Origin: a virus
Direction: 5' to 3' (one strand)
IMG/VR virus record: IMGVR_UViG_3300030451_003583
Coordinates: 1-21,298 of that record
DNA: 21,298 bases
Under the pieces are notes generated by a model. That model was not told the DNA's origin, searched no databases, and saw only the letters and a list, made by a program, of their open reading frames with translations. Each line of letters begins with the position of its first letter. The first letter of the stretch is position 1. This document shows positions 1 to 5,042 of this stretch, piece by piece. A program made the translations under genes and the position numbers.

Positions 1-49
1 AAAGACGCTTAGGTATAAAGTTTCTAGCAGATGATACGGTTACATTCAC
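1..49 (-). CDS. Partial ORF leaving the left edge, unrecognised
   Basis: An open frame begins with GTG at 49-47, overlapping the TGA stop of the preceding gene (GTGA overlap), and stays open to the window edge (MNVTVSSARNFIPKRL..., 16 residues seen). The overlap is typical of the tightly packed neighbouring genes, which is the main reason to list it. The fragment is too short to assign a function, and the GTG start is a guess. It could be a chance open stretch. Confidence 0.3.
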   Translation of the reverse strand, partial: MNVTVSSARNFIPKRL

Positions 50-189
50 GAATGCCTCTTTACTACTGGTACATTCATTGTTAATGATGATCCTTTGTGT
101 TTTTTATATCCACCTCTTGGATTTTTCATCAACTTAAACTTACCTTTCTTTTTCATAAAGTGATATCCTCGTGGTGCTTTCACTTTCAT
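46..189 (-). CDS. Small basic hypothetical protein (47 aa)
   Basis: Begins MKVKAPRGYHFMKKKGK and contains two Lys/Gly/Tyr-rich segments followed by a short hydrophobic-basic tail (VPVVKRH). The ATG overlaps the stop of the upstream 24-residue gene (TAATG), so translation is probably coupled. From memory, basic mini-proteins with an 'APRGYH..MK' opening and a '..KHKG.S' middle are common in marine phages near structural genes, but their function is unknown. The high positive charge suggests nucleic-acid or capsid association, which is inference only. Confidence 0.6.
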   Translation of the reverse strand: MKVKAPRGYHFMKKKGKFKLMKNPRGGYKKHKGSSLTMNVPVVKRHS

Positions 190-263
190 TATTTTCTACC
201 CATTTTTCTTTTTTTCTTTTTACCCATTTTCTTTTTCTTTTTTCCCATTTTATGATATGGCAT
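189..263 (-). CDS. Lysine-rich 24-residue mini-protein
   Basis: Reads MPYHKMGKKKKKMGKKKK then RKMGRK, so more than half the residues are Lys or Arg, arranged as three rough KMG-plus-lysine units. It has a strong Shine-Dalgarno sequence (GAGGAG, 7-8 bases before the ATG) and is coupled at both ends: it starts just after the upstream stop and its own stop overlaps the next ATG. The good ribosome site and tight fit argue that it is translated despite its size. Function unknown; a DNA-condensing or capsid-associated peptide is possible. Confidence 0.55.
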   Translation of the reverse strand: MPYHKMGKKKKKMGKKKKRKMGRK

Positions 264-265
264 AG

Positions 266-421
266 TTATCTCCTCTTTTTTATCTTGTCTTTTGGACAAG
301 TATTCATATAATCAATTCTATTTTGTGCTTTATTTCCTGTATGCAACCCACAATAAGTAAGTTTACCTTCTTTGGCTGCAAACGCACAATTTTTTTTTAT
401 CAAAATACAATAATCAAACAC
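266..421 (-). CDS. Cysteine-containing small protein (51 aa)
   Basis: Starts with GTG whose G is the last base of the preceding TAG stop. It has a spaced Cys/His set: C5, then NCAFAAKEG, LTYCGLH and NTCPKDK, suggesting a small metal-binding fold. The C-terminus is basic (KIKKRR). It sits between the FmdB-like gene and the lysine-rich peptide in a run of overlapping genes. I recall similar 'NC.FA...G.L.YC..H' proteins in phages but cannot name a function. The start codon is inferred from the overlap. Confidence 0.55.
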   Translation of the reverse strand: MFDYCILIKKNCAFAAKEGKLTYCGLHTGNKAQNRIDYMNTCPKDKIKKRR

Positions 422-624
422 TAATCAATGTCTAATTCTTTGCGTAATGCACGATCTGACATCGTACTTTTACTATTAATGACTAATTTTGGCTTACTTG
501 GTAGTCTTTTTACTAAAAATTTCTCTCCTTCGCATAGACATTCCTCTAAGGGATCATCTGCGAACTTCTGTTCGACTTCAAAAACCTTTTCACACTCCAA
601 ACATTGATAATCGTATCTTGCCAT
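421..624 (-). CDS. FmdB-type zinc-ribbon protein (67 aa)
   Basis: The N-terminus MARYDYQCLECEKVFEVEQ matches the FmdB/CxxC_CxxC_SSSS family pattern (M-x-x-Y-x-Y-x-C-x-x-C-x-x-x-F). A second cysteine pair (CLC) sits near residue 30, completing a probable zinc ribbon, and the rest is basic and polar. FmdB-like proteins are usually described as putative regulators, with no demonstrated phage function. I chose the ATG at 624 because the family signature starts there; the frame is open up to a TTG at 663. No clear Shine-Dalgarno is visible. This is the first gene of the leftward arm, about 90 bases from a promoter candidate. Confidence 0.7.
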   Translation of the reverse strand: MARYDYQCLECEKVFEVEQKFADDPLEECLCEGEKFLVKRLPSKPKLVINSKSTMSDRALRKELDID

Positions 625-714
625 AGGATAATATACTGTAAAAAGATTATAAAAAACTATCAAAATTTAGGATTTGTTGTCTGATATTTTTAGACTTCAA
701 GTTATACTTTAACT

Positions 715-744
715 ATTATACTTTATTTTCTATTATATTGTCGT
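715..744 (-). promoter_or_regulatory. Leftward sigma70-like promoter candidate
   Basis: On the minus strand a perfect TATAAT (720-715) is preceded, 18 bases upstream, by ACGACA (744-739; four of six match TTGACA). It would start transcription near 708, about 80 bases before the FmdB-like gene. In AT-rich DNA a perfect -10 can arise by chance, so support is moderate. Confidence 0.4.
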
Positions 745-817
745 TTATAGAATTTTTTTTAAATCTTGATTTTAAATATAACCGTATTAAATTATTACTA
801 TTTACTTAGTCGTTATT

Positions 818-846
818 TTGATCCTTGCAAGTAATACTAGTACAAT
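818..846 (+). promoter_or_regulatory. Rightward early promoter candidate
   Basis: TTGATC (818-823) and TACAAT (841-846) are separated by exactly 17 bases, a good sigma70 match (four of six and five of six). The -35 contains a GATC site and the -10 overlaps the palindrome TACTAGTA (835-842), so methylation or repressor control is conceivable. Transcription would begin near 853, giving a leader of about 240 bases before the first rightward gene. Confidence 0.5.
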
Positions 847-878
847 ACAGGTGTGTGCTGTAACTCGCCCTAGGGGGC
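835..878. promoter_or_regulatory. Cluster of three palindromes, possible operators
   Basis: Within 44 bases: TACTAGTA (835-842, perfect palindrome), TACAG-GTGTGTG-CTGTA (846-862, 5 bp hairpin) and GCCC-TAGG-GGGC (867-878, 4 GC pairs, containing the palindrome CCCTAGGG). Two of the three are centred on CTAG. They sit over the -10 and the predicted start of the rightward promoter, as operators or early-transcript hairpins would. No repressor of known specificity is identifiable here. Confidence 0.4.
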
Positions 879-1028
879 ATAAATCAAGCAAACAAGCGAC
901 AAACAAACAAAAAAAAATAAGATCTAAACAAGCAAAATGATCATAAAAAAATAAAAGGGCGATCCATAGGAACTAATACAAACAAACACAAAAAACAAAA
1001 GATGTTTTACAATAGTACAAAAAATGTA

Positions 1029-1057
1029 TTGACATTTAAATAAAAAGGTTTTAGGTT
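1029..1057 (+). promoter_or_regulatory. Second rightward promoter candidate
   Basis: A perfect TTGACA (1029-1034) is followed, 17 bases later, by TAGGTT (1052-1057), a weak -10 with three of six matches. It lies about 40 bases before the first rightward gene. The good -35 is worth noting, but the poor -10 keeps confidence low. Confidence 0.3.
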
Positions 1058-1095
1058 CTTAGTATGAGATTAACAAACAAAGAAAGGGTTTTAAA

Positions 1096-1404
1096 ATGAA
1101 TGAAAAAAGAAAACAAGCAAAAAAACTTAATTTAAAAACGCAATACAATAGAACGATCTTAAATAACAAATTCGGCTACAAATACGCAATTAAAGATCAA
1201 TTAAAAGAACTAATTAAAGATCTTGATGATTTAGATCAATTACTTTTAAAAGGTTTAGACATTGGAAACGCTGATCTAAGAGATGAGATCAATAAAATTT
1301 GTACAAATAGAATTGAAAACTTAGATCTATTAAGTGATCTAGTAAGTGAATTAGTGTTTAAAAAAATAGAGTTAAGATCAAAAAAGGATCACTTATCAAG
1401 TTGA
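1096..1404 (+). CDS. Unrecognised early protein (102 aa), GATC-dense gene
   Basis: First gene of the rightward arm, preceded by an AACAAACAAAG leader and a GAAAGGG ribosome site. The protein is charged and Leu/Ile/Lys/Asp-rich, with a predicted helical centre (DQLKELIKDLDDLDQLLLKG) that could form a coiled coil. No family is recognised. Its position immediately after the early promoter fits an early host-takeover or regulatory role, which is inference. The coding sequence is crowded with GATC sites (ten inside the gene), well above the rest of the window. Confidence 0.6.
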   Translation: MNEKRKQAKKLNLKTQYNRTILNNKFGYKYAIKDQLKELIKDLDDLDQLLLKGLDIGNADLRDEINKICTNRIENLDLLSDLVSELVFKKIELRSKKDHLSS

Positions 1405-1420
1405 TCAATTTAATAACTTA

Positions 1421-1441
1421 GGGCGATCTATGTTGATCGCC
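1421..1441 (+). terminator. GC-rich hairpin after the first early gene
   Basis: GGCGATC (1422-1428), loop TATGTT, GATCGCC (1435-1441) form a perfect 7 bp stem just downstream of the 1096-1404 gene. There is no T-run, so it may be an attenuator, an RNA-processing site or a protein-binding site rather than a simple terminator. Both arms contain a GATC. An ATG in the loop opens a frame into the next gene, but the better start is at 1466. Confidence 0.35.
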
Positions 1442-1465
1442 TTAGTAAATAAGAAAGGGCAAACA

Positions 1466-1612
1466 ATGAACATTAAAGCAAAAGCATATATTACTTATTT
1501 TGAGAACTTAAACCATATCAAAAAGCAAAAAAGAAAACAATTTATAATAGATTTATTTGACTTTATCGGCTTAATTTTTATGATCCTCTTAACTTACTTG
1601 ATCATATTTTAA
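1466..1612 (+). CDS. Small membrane protein (48 aa)
   Basis: Begins MNIKAKAYITYFENLN and ends in a hydrophobic segment of about 20 residues (FIGLIFMILLTYLIIF), so it probably inserts once in the membrane with a basic N-terminal part in the cytoplasm. I chose the ATG at 1466 because AAGAAAGGGC lies just upstream. An in-frame ATG at 1430 would add 12 residues but lies in a hairpin loop without a ribosome site. Function unknown; early phage membrane peptides sometimes affect host physiology or superinfection. Confidence 0.5.
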   Translation: MNIKAKAYITYFENLNHIKKQKRKQFIIDLFDFIGLIFMILLTYLIIF

Positions 1613-1644
1613 AAGAATTTTTAACAAACAAAGGTAAATAAATA

Positions 1645-1785
1645 ATGTATATAAAAACGATTAGTAAAAAAGAATGGAATAAATTAAATAAATATTCTAA
1701 ATATATAGGAATGAATAAAAAATTTTATTTAGTTAAATATGATGATTTAAAAGGTACATATTTAAAACAAGTAAAAGTAAAATAA
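1645..1785 (+). CDS. Small hypothetical protein (46 aa)
   Basis: Short ORF starting MYIKTISKKEWNKLNKYSK and ending KQVKVK: basic, rich in Lys, Asn and Tyr, with no membrane segment. The leader TAACAAACAAAGGTAAATAAATA precedes the ATG, the same leader type used by its neighbours; this and the lack of overlap with other genes are the main evidence. No family recognised. Confidence 0.5.
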   Translation: MYIKTISKKEWNKLNKYSKYIGMNKKFYLVKYDDLKGTYLKQVKVK

Positions 1786-1810
1786 AAATAACAAATAAAG
1801 GTAAAAACAA

Positions 1811-2212
1811 ATGGAAAAAACATTAAAACAAATTAAACAAGACGAGCAAACAAAAATAATAAAAAATAATGGGGGGTTTTTTGCGTTTAATGATGAGCAA
1901 TATAAACAACAAAAAAAACAAAATACTATTTATGTAAATATGGGTGTTGGTTTAATATGCCCAAAAAATAACGCAAAGAAATTAAAAAAAGAACTTGATG
2001 ATCTAAATAAAAAAGCAATTAAAAAACAAATGGAAACGCAAAGTATTAAAGACATTGTTTTTAAAAATTGTTTTAATTATGAGTTGCAGTATTCTTATAA
2101 TGGTTTTAAGGAATTAAAAGAAATATTACAAGATTACCCAATAAAAGAAACTGAATTAAGTTTATACTATAATCAATTTATAGATCATTGTGTAAAAAAT
2201 GATTTAATATAA
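1811..2212 (+). CDS. Hypothetical early protein (133 aa)
   Basis: Preceded by the leader ACAAATAAAGGTAAAAACAA. Near residues 20-60 it carries 'GGFFAFNDEQY' followed by 'MGVGLICPKNNAKKL'. I recall this arrangement (FFAF then G..CPK.NA) in a phage hypothetical family, but I cannot confirm the family or a function. The C-terminal half is mixed helical. It is followed by a weak hairpin with a T-run, so it may form a self-contained cassette. Confidence 0.6.
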   Translation: MEKTLKQIKQDEQTKIIKNNGGFFAFNDEQYKQQKKQNTIYVNMGVGLICPKNNAKKLKKELDDLNKKAIKKQMETQSIKDIVFKNCFNYELQYSYNGFKELKEILQDYPIKETELSLYYNQFIDHCVKNDLI

Positions 2213-2218
2213 ACAAAA

Positions 2219-2245
2219 TAAAAAACTACGTTTATAAGTTTTTAT
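2219..2245 (+). terminator. Weak AT-rich terminator candidate
   Basis: AAAAACT (2221-2227) and AGTTTTT (2237-2243) are perfectly complementary around a 9-base loop, with the 3' arm running into further T residues. It lies 8 bases after the 1811-2212 gene. The stem has only one G-C pair, so it is weak, but its position and T-run fit a rho-independent terminator or attenuator. Confidence 0.4.
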
Positions 2246-2286
2246 TAATAGTTTTAGATTAAGCAAACAAACAAGGAAAAAATAAA

Positions 2287-2610
2287 ATGATATATAAACC
2301 AAATTACAACGCTAAAAAACACGCCGAAAAGTTTATAATACTTGATTGGGCGGGTAATATTAAAACATTTAACAAAAAAAATATTATTGCTTTTGATACT
2401 ATTCAAGACGCCGATGATTATTTAGATGAGCAAATACATAAAATGAGCAAATCAAAAGACGAAAAAGAAATTATTAAAAATGATTATAATAATAATTTTG
2501 ATGATTGGTTTTTTGATACTAAAAATGAATATCAAATAAAACAATGTAAAGAGATCTTTACTAATTATATTTGTGATCCTTTCGGCTTTACACAAGCAAT
2601 TAATATATAA
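2287..2610 (+). CDS. Hypothetical early protein (107 aa)
   Basis: Starts MIYKPNYNAKKHAEKFIILD after an AAACAAACAAGGAAAAA leader. The protein is acidic-polar with a central helix-forming stretch (DADDYLDEQIHKMSKSKDEK) and an aromatic segment (FDDWFFD). No family recognised and no membrane segment. A good terminator follows directly, so the gene and its leader form a compact unit. Confidence 0.6.
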   Translation: MIYKPNYNAKKHAEKFIILDWAGNIKTFNKKNIIAFDTIQDADDYLDEQIHKMSKSKDEKEIIKNDYNNNFDDWFFDTKNEYQIKQCKEIFTNYICDPFGFTQAINI

Positions 2611-2614
2611 TAAT

Positions 2615-2648
2615 AAAAGCCGTTTATTTAATTATAGACGGCTTTTTT
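2615..2648 (+). terminator. Rho-independent terminator
   Basis: AAAAGCCGTTTA (2615-2626) pairs with TAGACGGCTTTT (2635-2646) through 12 positions with one G-T wobble, with an 8-base loop and a six-T run. It lies 5 bases after the 2287-2610 stop. The stem ends in A and T runs on both sides, so it could work in both directions. Confidence 0.8.
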
Positions 2649-2708
2649 ATATAAGATTTAAAAAGATTTTTAATAATTATTTTAATAACAAATAACAAAG
2701 GGTATAAA

Positions 2709-2885
2709 ATGAAATATAAAAAAAGATCAGATAATATTTATAATGATTATGAATATTATGTAAGTAAAGAAAATTTATTTGAAATTGCTTTTTTTAATTG
2801 GTTTCCAACCAACAAGCAAAGAAATAAATTAAATTATATATGGAAAACATTATTAAAACAACATAACAAAAAAGGGATCAATTAA
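2709..2885 (+). CDS. Hypothetical early protein (58 aa)
   Basis: Short ORF beginning MKYKKRSDNIYNDYEYYVSK, preceded by AACAAATAACAAAGGG. It is basic and rich in Asn, Lys and Tyr, with one aromatic patch (FFNWFP). A strong terminator overlaps its stop codon, so the last codons form part of the hairpin, an economical gene-plus-terminator unit like the previous one. No family recognised. Confidence 0.55.
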   Translation: MKYKKRSDNIYNDYEYYVSKENLFEIAFFNWFPTNKQRNKLNYIWKTLLKQHNKKGIN

Positions 2886-2896
2886 GATCCCTTTTT
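2874..2896 (+). terminator. Rho-independent terminator overlapping the stop codon
   Basis: GGGATC (2874-2879), loop AATTAA, GATCCC (2886-2891), then TTTTT. With the A-run before the stem it is symmetric and could act in both directions. The TAA stop of the 2709-2885 gene lies in the loop. Confidence 0.85.
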
Positions 2897-3018
2897 CATA
2901 ACAAACAAGGTTTAATAATTATATTATAATAATACCACTATATTCTACTATATTTATAAATATACAAATAATGGTTGCTTTTATTATAAATATGTTATAA
3001 AGTATGATACAAACAAGT
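2897..3018 (+). promoter_or_regulatory. AT-rich intergenic stretch with an orphan leader and possible promoter
   Basis: After the terminator comes another copy of the leader AACAAACAAGG (2900-2910), but no start codon or gene follows at the usual distance. The rest is almost pure A/T. TTGCTT (2975-2980) and TATAAA-like sequence near 2996-3001 are a weak promoter candidate that could serve the next operon. Nothing else is identifiable. Confidence 0.3.
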
Positions 3019-3162
3019 ATGAACAAAAATTTAAAAAAGATCAATTATATTATATTGGGCATAGTTATATCTTTATATCTCATTGTAACACCTATATCAG
3101 TTAATCCTAATTATAATTATGCCCTAAATTTTATTTTAACAAACAAGGAAAACAAATGGTAA
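3019..3162 (+). CDS. Small membrane protein (47 aa)
   Basis: Starts MNKNLKKINY, followed by a hydrophobic segment (IILGIVISLYLIVTPI) typical of one transmembrane helix or an uncleaved signal, then a polar tail. Its last codons overlap the start of the 3156 gene in another frame. No strong ribosome site is seen; the AAACAAG before the ATG is only a loose match. Function unknown. Confidence 0.45.
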   Translation: MNKNLKKINYIILGIVISLYLIVTPISVNPNYNYALNFILTNKENKW

Positions 3163-3374
3163 GAAAAATAATAGAAATGAAAGTATCTATGGAAGTAAAT
3201 GTATTTGAGGAATTTTGTTCTATTCCAATGGATTATGATGTAGATAGTTATGCACAGAAACTATGCAAGAAATGGGCAAAGAAAGAGCCATCAAAAAAAT
3301 TTAATTACTACATAGATTATGATTTATTAGATAATATGAGTGGAGAAACTATTGGCTACATATATGAGGATTAA
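3156..3374 (+). CDS. Hypothetical protein (72 aa)
   Basis: Begins MVRKIIEMKVSMEVNVFEEF with the leader AACAAACAAGGAAAACAA directly before the ATG. A later in-frame start (MKVSMEV) is possible. It contains mixed strand and helix segments and acidic residues towards the end (IDYDLLDNMSGETIGYIYED). No family recognised. Confidence 0.55.
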   Translation: MVRKIIEMKVSMEVNVFEEFCSIPMDYDVDSYAQKLCKKWAKKEPSKKFNYYIDYDLLDNMSGETIGYIYED

Positions 3375-3402
3375 CATTTAATAACAAACAAGGAGAAAAA
3401 TA

Positions 3403-3645
3403 GTGTATAAAAACGCAATAATAAAATGGGCAGAAAAATCTTATAACGAACAATTAAAAGATTGTTTCAATAAGTACGATAATAAATTATTAACAACAGA
3501 AACAGATGAGGCGTATGCTGGTGGTTTTTGGGATCTGTCTGAGGATATGTATGCAGAAAATCCAACAGGTATGGAACAAGATAGTATTTATTATCTATTA
3601 ACAGATTACTATGAAAGAGTACAACACAACAAGGAGAACAAATGA
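3403..3645 (+). CDS. Hypothetical protein (80 aa, GTG start)
   Basis: AACAAACAAGGAGAAAAATA precedes a GTG at 3403, with good Shine-Dalgarno spacing, so GTG is the probable start. The protein begins (M)YKNAIIKWAEKSYNEQLKD and is acidic and aromatic-rich. It overlaps the next gene by four bases (ATGA), implying coupled translation. No family recognised. Confidence 0.55.
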   Translation: MYKNAIIKWAEKSYNEQLKDCFNKYDNKLLTTETDEAYAGGFWDLSEDMYAENPTGMEQDSIYYLLTDYYERVQHNKENK

Positions 3646-3866
3646 ACGACATATTACCTGAGTGGACTATGACAGTAATGCTATTAATTTTAGCAGTAAT
3701 GATTTTTATTTTAATAAGGCAATTTGAGGAAAGAATAAAACAAGTTAAATCTGATTTTTATTTAGAGGGATATAAAGACGGTTGTAAAGCAACAGCAGAT
3801 AAGACAACAGAAATGATCAAAGATCTTAATAAAAAAAATATAGTAAATAAAAATGAGGTACTTTAA
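3642..3866 (+). CDS. Single-pass membrane protein with coiled-coil tail (74 aa)
   Basis: Residues about 10-27 (MTVMLLILAVMIFILIRQ) form a clear transmembrane helix. The rest is charged and helical (FEERIKQVKSDF...), so the tail probably lies in the cytoplasm. The ATG overlaps the previous stop and follows AAGGAGAACAA. Function unknown; the layout is typical of small phage membrane proteins. Confidence 0.55.
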   Translation: MNDILPEWTMTVMLLILAVMIFILIRQFEERIKQVKSDFYLEGYKDGCKATADKTTEMIKDLNKKNIVNKNEVL

Positions 3867-4108
3867 TGACTAAACAAAAAATTATTGAGCAGTTAGATAA
3901 GATTGGTAGAAAGGTAGATATAATTACTGAGGGTTATACCAAAGATCAGATTGAGGAAAACATAGAACACTTTATTCACAATGAAAAAGAATTATTATCT
4001 ACTTGTTGTGGTTGGAGTGCTTTGGGTAATCTACATAATGTTGAAGGAACATATATAGGTTTATGTTCTAAGTGTTGTGATCATTGCGATTTTGAGGAGG
4101 AGGAATAA
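3866..4108 (+). CDS. Cysteine-rich zinc-finger-like protein (80 aa)
   Basis: The C-terminal half carries CC (near residue 47) and CSKCCDHC (near residues 67-74), a four-cysteine/histidine arrangement that suggests a zinc ribbon, followed by an acidic tail (DFEEEE). The N-terminal half is helical. Its start overlaps the previous stop by one base and its stop overlaps the next start. Role unknown; small zinc-ribbon proteins in early phage operons often bind nucleic acid or host proteins. Confidence 0.55.
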   Translation: MTKQKIIEQLDKIGRKVDIITEGYTKDQIEENIEHFIHNEKELLSTCCGWSALGNLHNVEGTYIGLCSKCCDHCDFEEEE

Positions 4109-4302
4109 TGAAAGAATATACAGATAAACAAATAAACTCAATGATAAGACATTTAAAAGTAAAAGATATTGCAGAAATGTATTATTTAGATAACGAGCAA
4201 GATCCTGATAGAAAGTTTTACGATTATAAAACTGATAGTTGGCTTACTCGTGAAATGATTATAAGTAGTGCAATAGAAACAGGTTGGAAGGAAAGTAAAT
4301 AA
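4108..4302 (+). CDS. Hypothetical protein (64 aa)
   Basis: Begins MKEYTDKQINSMIRHLKVKD after GAGGAGGAATA, a strong ribosome site inside the previous gene. Charged, mostly helical, without membrane segments. No family recognised. It ends the overlapping run 3403-4302 and is followed directly by the structured intergenic RNA candidate. Confidence 0.5.
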   Translation: MKEYTDKQINSMIRHLKVKDIAEMYYLDNEQDPDRKFYDYKTDSWLTREMIISSAIETGWKESK

Positions 4303-4387
4303 ATTATTAGGTATGTGCAGAAAGGGGCGACAAAGCACACTAAGTATACACTTGGGATTTTGGTAATCATATTGTATGCCTAATAAT
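4303..4387 (+). ncRNA. Candidate structured RNA / cis-regulatory element
   Basis: The 5' arm ATTATTAGGTAT (4303-4314) pairs with ATGCCTAATAAT (4376-4387) in a 12 bp closing stem with one wobble. Inside are three hairpins: GTGC/GCAC (4315-4318 with 4335-4338, 16-base loop containing GGGGCGA), CTAAGT/ACTTGG (4340-4345 with 4350-4355, loop ATAC) and GATT/AATC (4356-4359 with 4365-4368, loop TTGGT). The result is a cloverleaf-like four-way junction. It ends four bases before the AAGGAG of the next gene, so it could be a leader switch; it could also be a stand-alone RNA. It is not a tRNA, having no T-loop consensus. Pairings were found by eye. Confidence 0.45.
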
Positions 4388-4403
4388 AATAAAAGGAGAG
4401 TAA

Positions 4404-4634
4404 ATGAAAATAGATGAGTTTAATTATGATGTAGTATCTATTGATTTAGATAGCATAAATCAACATTTAATAGATAATGAGGACAATCAAGGGCTTAAAA
4501 AACTTGAACAATTATCAAAAAATGAATTGCAAGATATTGTCTTTAAAGTAGATGATATGTTTTGCAACACAAGATCGGAACTTTGGCAAGATTTTATTTA
4601 TGAAATATGTCAAAAAATTAAGGAGAAAAAATGA
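4404..4634 (+). CDS. Acidic hypothetical protein (76 aa)
   Basis: Starts MKIDEFNYDVVSIDLDSINQ, preceded by AAAAGGAGAGTAA. Strongly acidic in the first half and helical after it. No family recognised. It follows the structured intergenic element and overlaps the HTH gene by four bases (ATGA), so any regulation of this start would also reach the HTH protein. Confidence 0.55.
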   Translation: MKIDEFNYDVVSIDLDSINQHLIDNEDNQGLKKLEQLSKNELQDIVFKVDDMFCNTRSELWQDFIYEICQKIKEKK

Positions 4635-4831
4635 GTAAAGATAATGATTGGTATTCTATACAATTATATTTAGATGTCAATGAAAGATCAATGGCTTGGC
4701 TTTCAAGGAGATTGGGTGTTCATATAAACACTATAAGATCTTGGAAAAGAACAGGCAAAGTATCTCAAATGGGTAAGTTAGCATTGTGCTATATTACAGG
4801 GCAAACTTATGAACAACTATTTGGATCATAG
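4631..4831 (+). CDS. Helix-turn-helix DNA-binding protein (66 aa)
   Basis: Residues about 18-45 read SMAWLSRRLGVHINTIRSWK, a typical Cro/C1-type helix-turn-helix (first helix AWLSRRLGV, recognition helix INTIRSWKR), followed by a short helical tail (YEQLFG). The length fits a minimal phage repressor or Cro-like regulator. There is no integrase or lysogeny module in the window, so it may control early gene expression rather than lysogeny. Preceded by AAGGAGAAAAA. Confidence 0.65.
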   Translation: MSKDNDWYSIQLYLDVNERSMAWLSRRLGVHINTIRSWKRTGKVSQMGKLALCYITGQTYEQLFGS

Positions 4832-4832
4832 T

Positions 4833-5042
4833 ATGGGTTATAAATACGAAGTTCAACAAATAGGTTTAAAAGGTAAAAAATATATAGTCAATAAATTTCA
4901 TATGGGGCAATGGATTTGTAAAAATTGTGAAGAAATTGTTTTGGAAGATTATACATACGAAGAAGATTGTGGTTGTTGTAAACCTGATTTAGTAATGTAT
5001 CAAGATTGGCTAATAGACAAAGTAGAGGAGAAAAGAAAATGA
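4833..5042 (+). CDS. Zinc-ribbon-like small protein (69 aa)
   Basis: The frame is open from an ATG at 4809, but I prefer the ATG at 4833 (MGYKYEVQQIGLKGKKY), which lies just after the stop of the HTH gene. Neither has a good ribosome site. Cysteine pairs CKNC and CGCC, about 18 residues apart, suggest a zinc ribbon. It overlaps the next gene by four bases (ATGA). Function unknown; its position ahead of the annealing-protein candidate suggests a DNA-related role. Confidence 0.5.
   Translation: MGYKYEVQQIGLKGKKYIVNKFHMGQWICKNCEEIVLEDYTYEEDCGCCKPDLVMYQDWLIDKVEEKRK

Larger units (their letters stand above)
625..1095. promoter_or_regulatory. Divergent control region between the two arms
   Basis: About 470 bases with no convincing gene separate the leftward gene at 624 from the rightward gene at 1096. 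It holds promoter candidates in both directions, three short palindromes at 835-878 and a long plus-strand stretch (about 880-1010) made almost entirely of A and C with few T, resembling an unstructured leader RNA. The GC-rich block at 866-878 stands out from the surrounding AT-rich sequence. This is the likely transcriptional start of both arms and a candidate origin region. Confidence 0.6.

Noticed and set aside
880-1010. A coding gene in the A/C-rich leader
   Set aside because: No start codon with a useful open frame; composition suggests an untranslated leader.
1430-1465. Upstream ATG for the small membrane protein at 1466
   Set aside because: The ATG lies in a hairpin loop without a ribosome site; the ATG at 1466 has a good one.
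4303-4387. A tRNA or tmRNA at the cloverleaf element
   Set aside because: Arm lengths are wrong (12, 4, 6 and 4 bp), there is no T-loop consensus and no CCA-like end.
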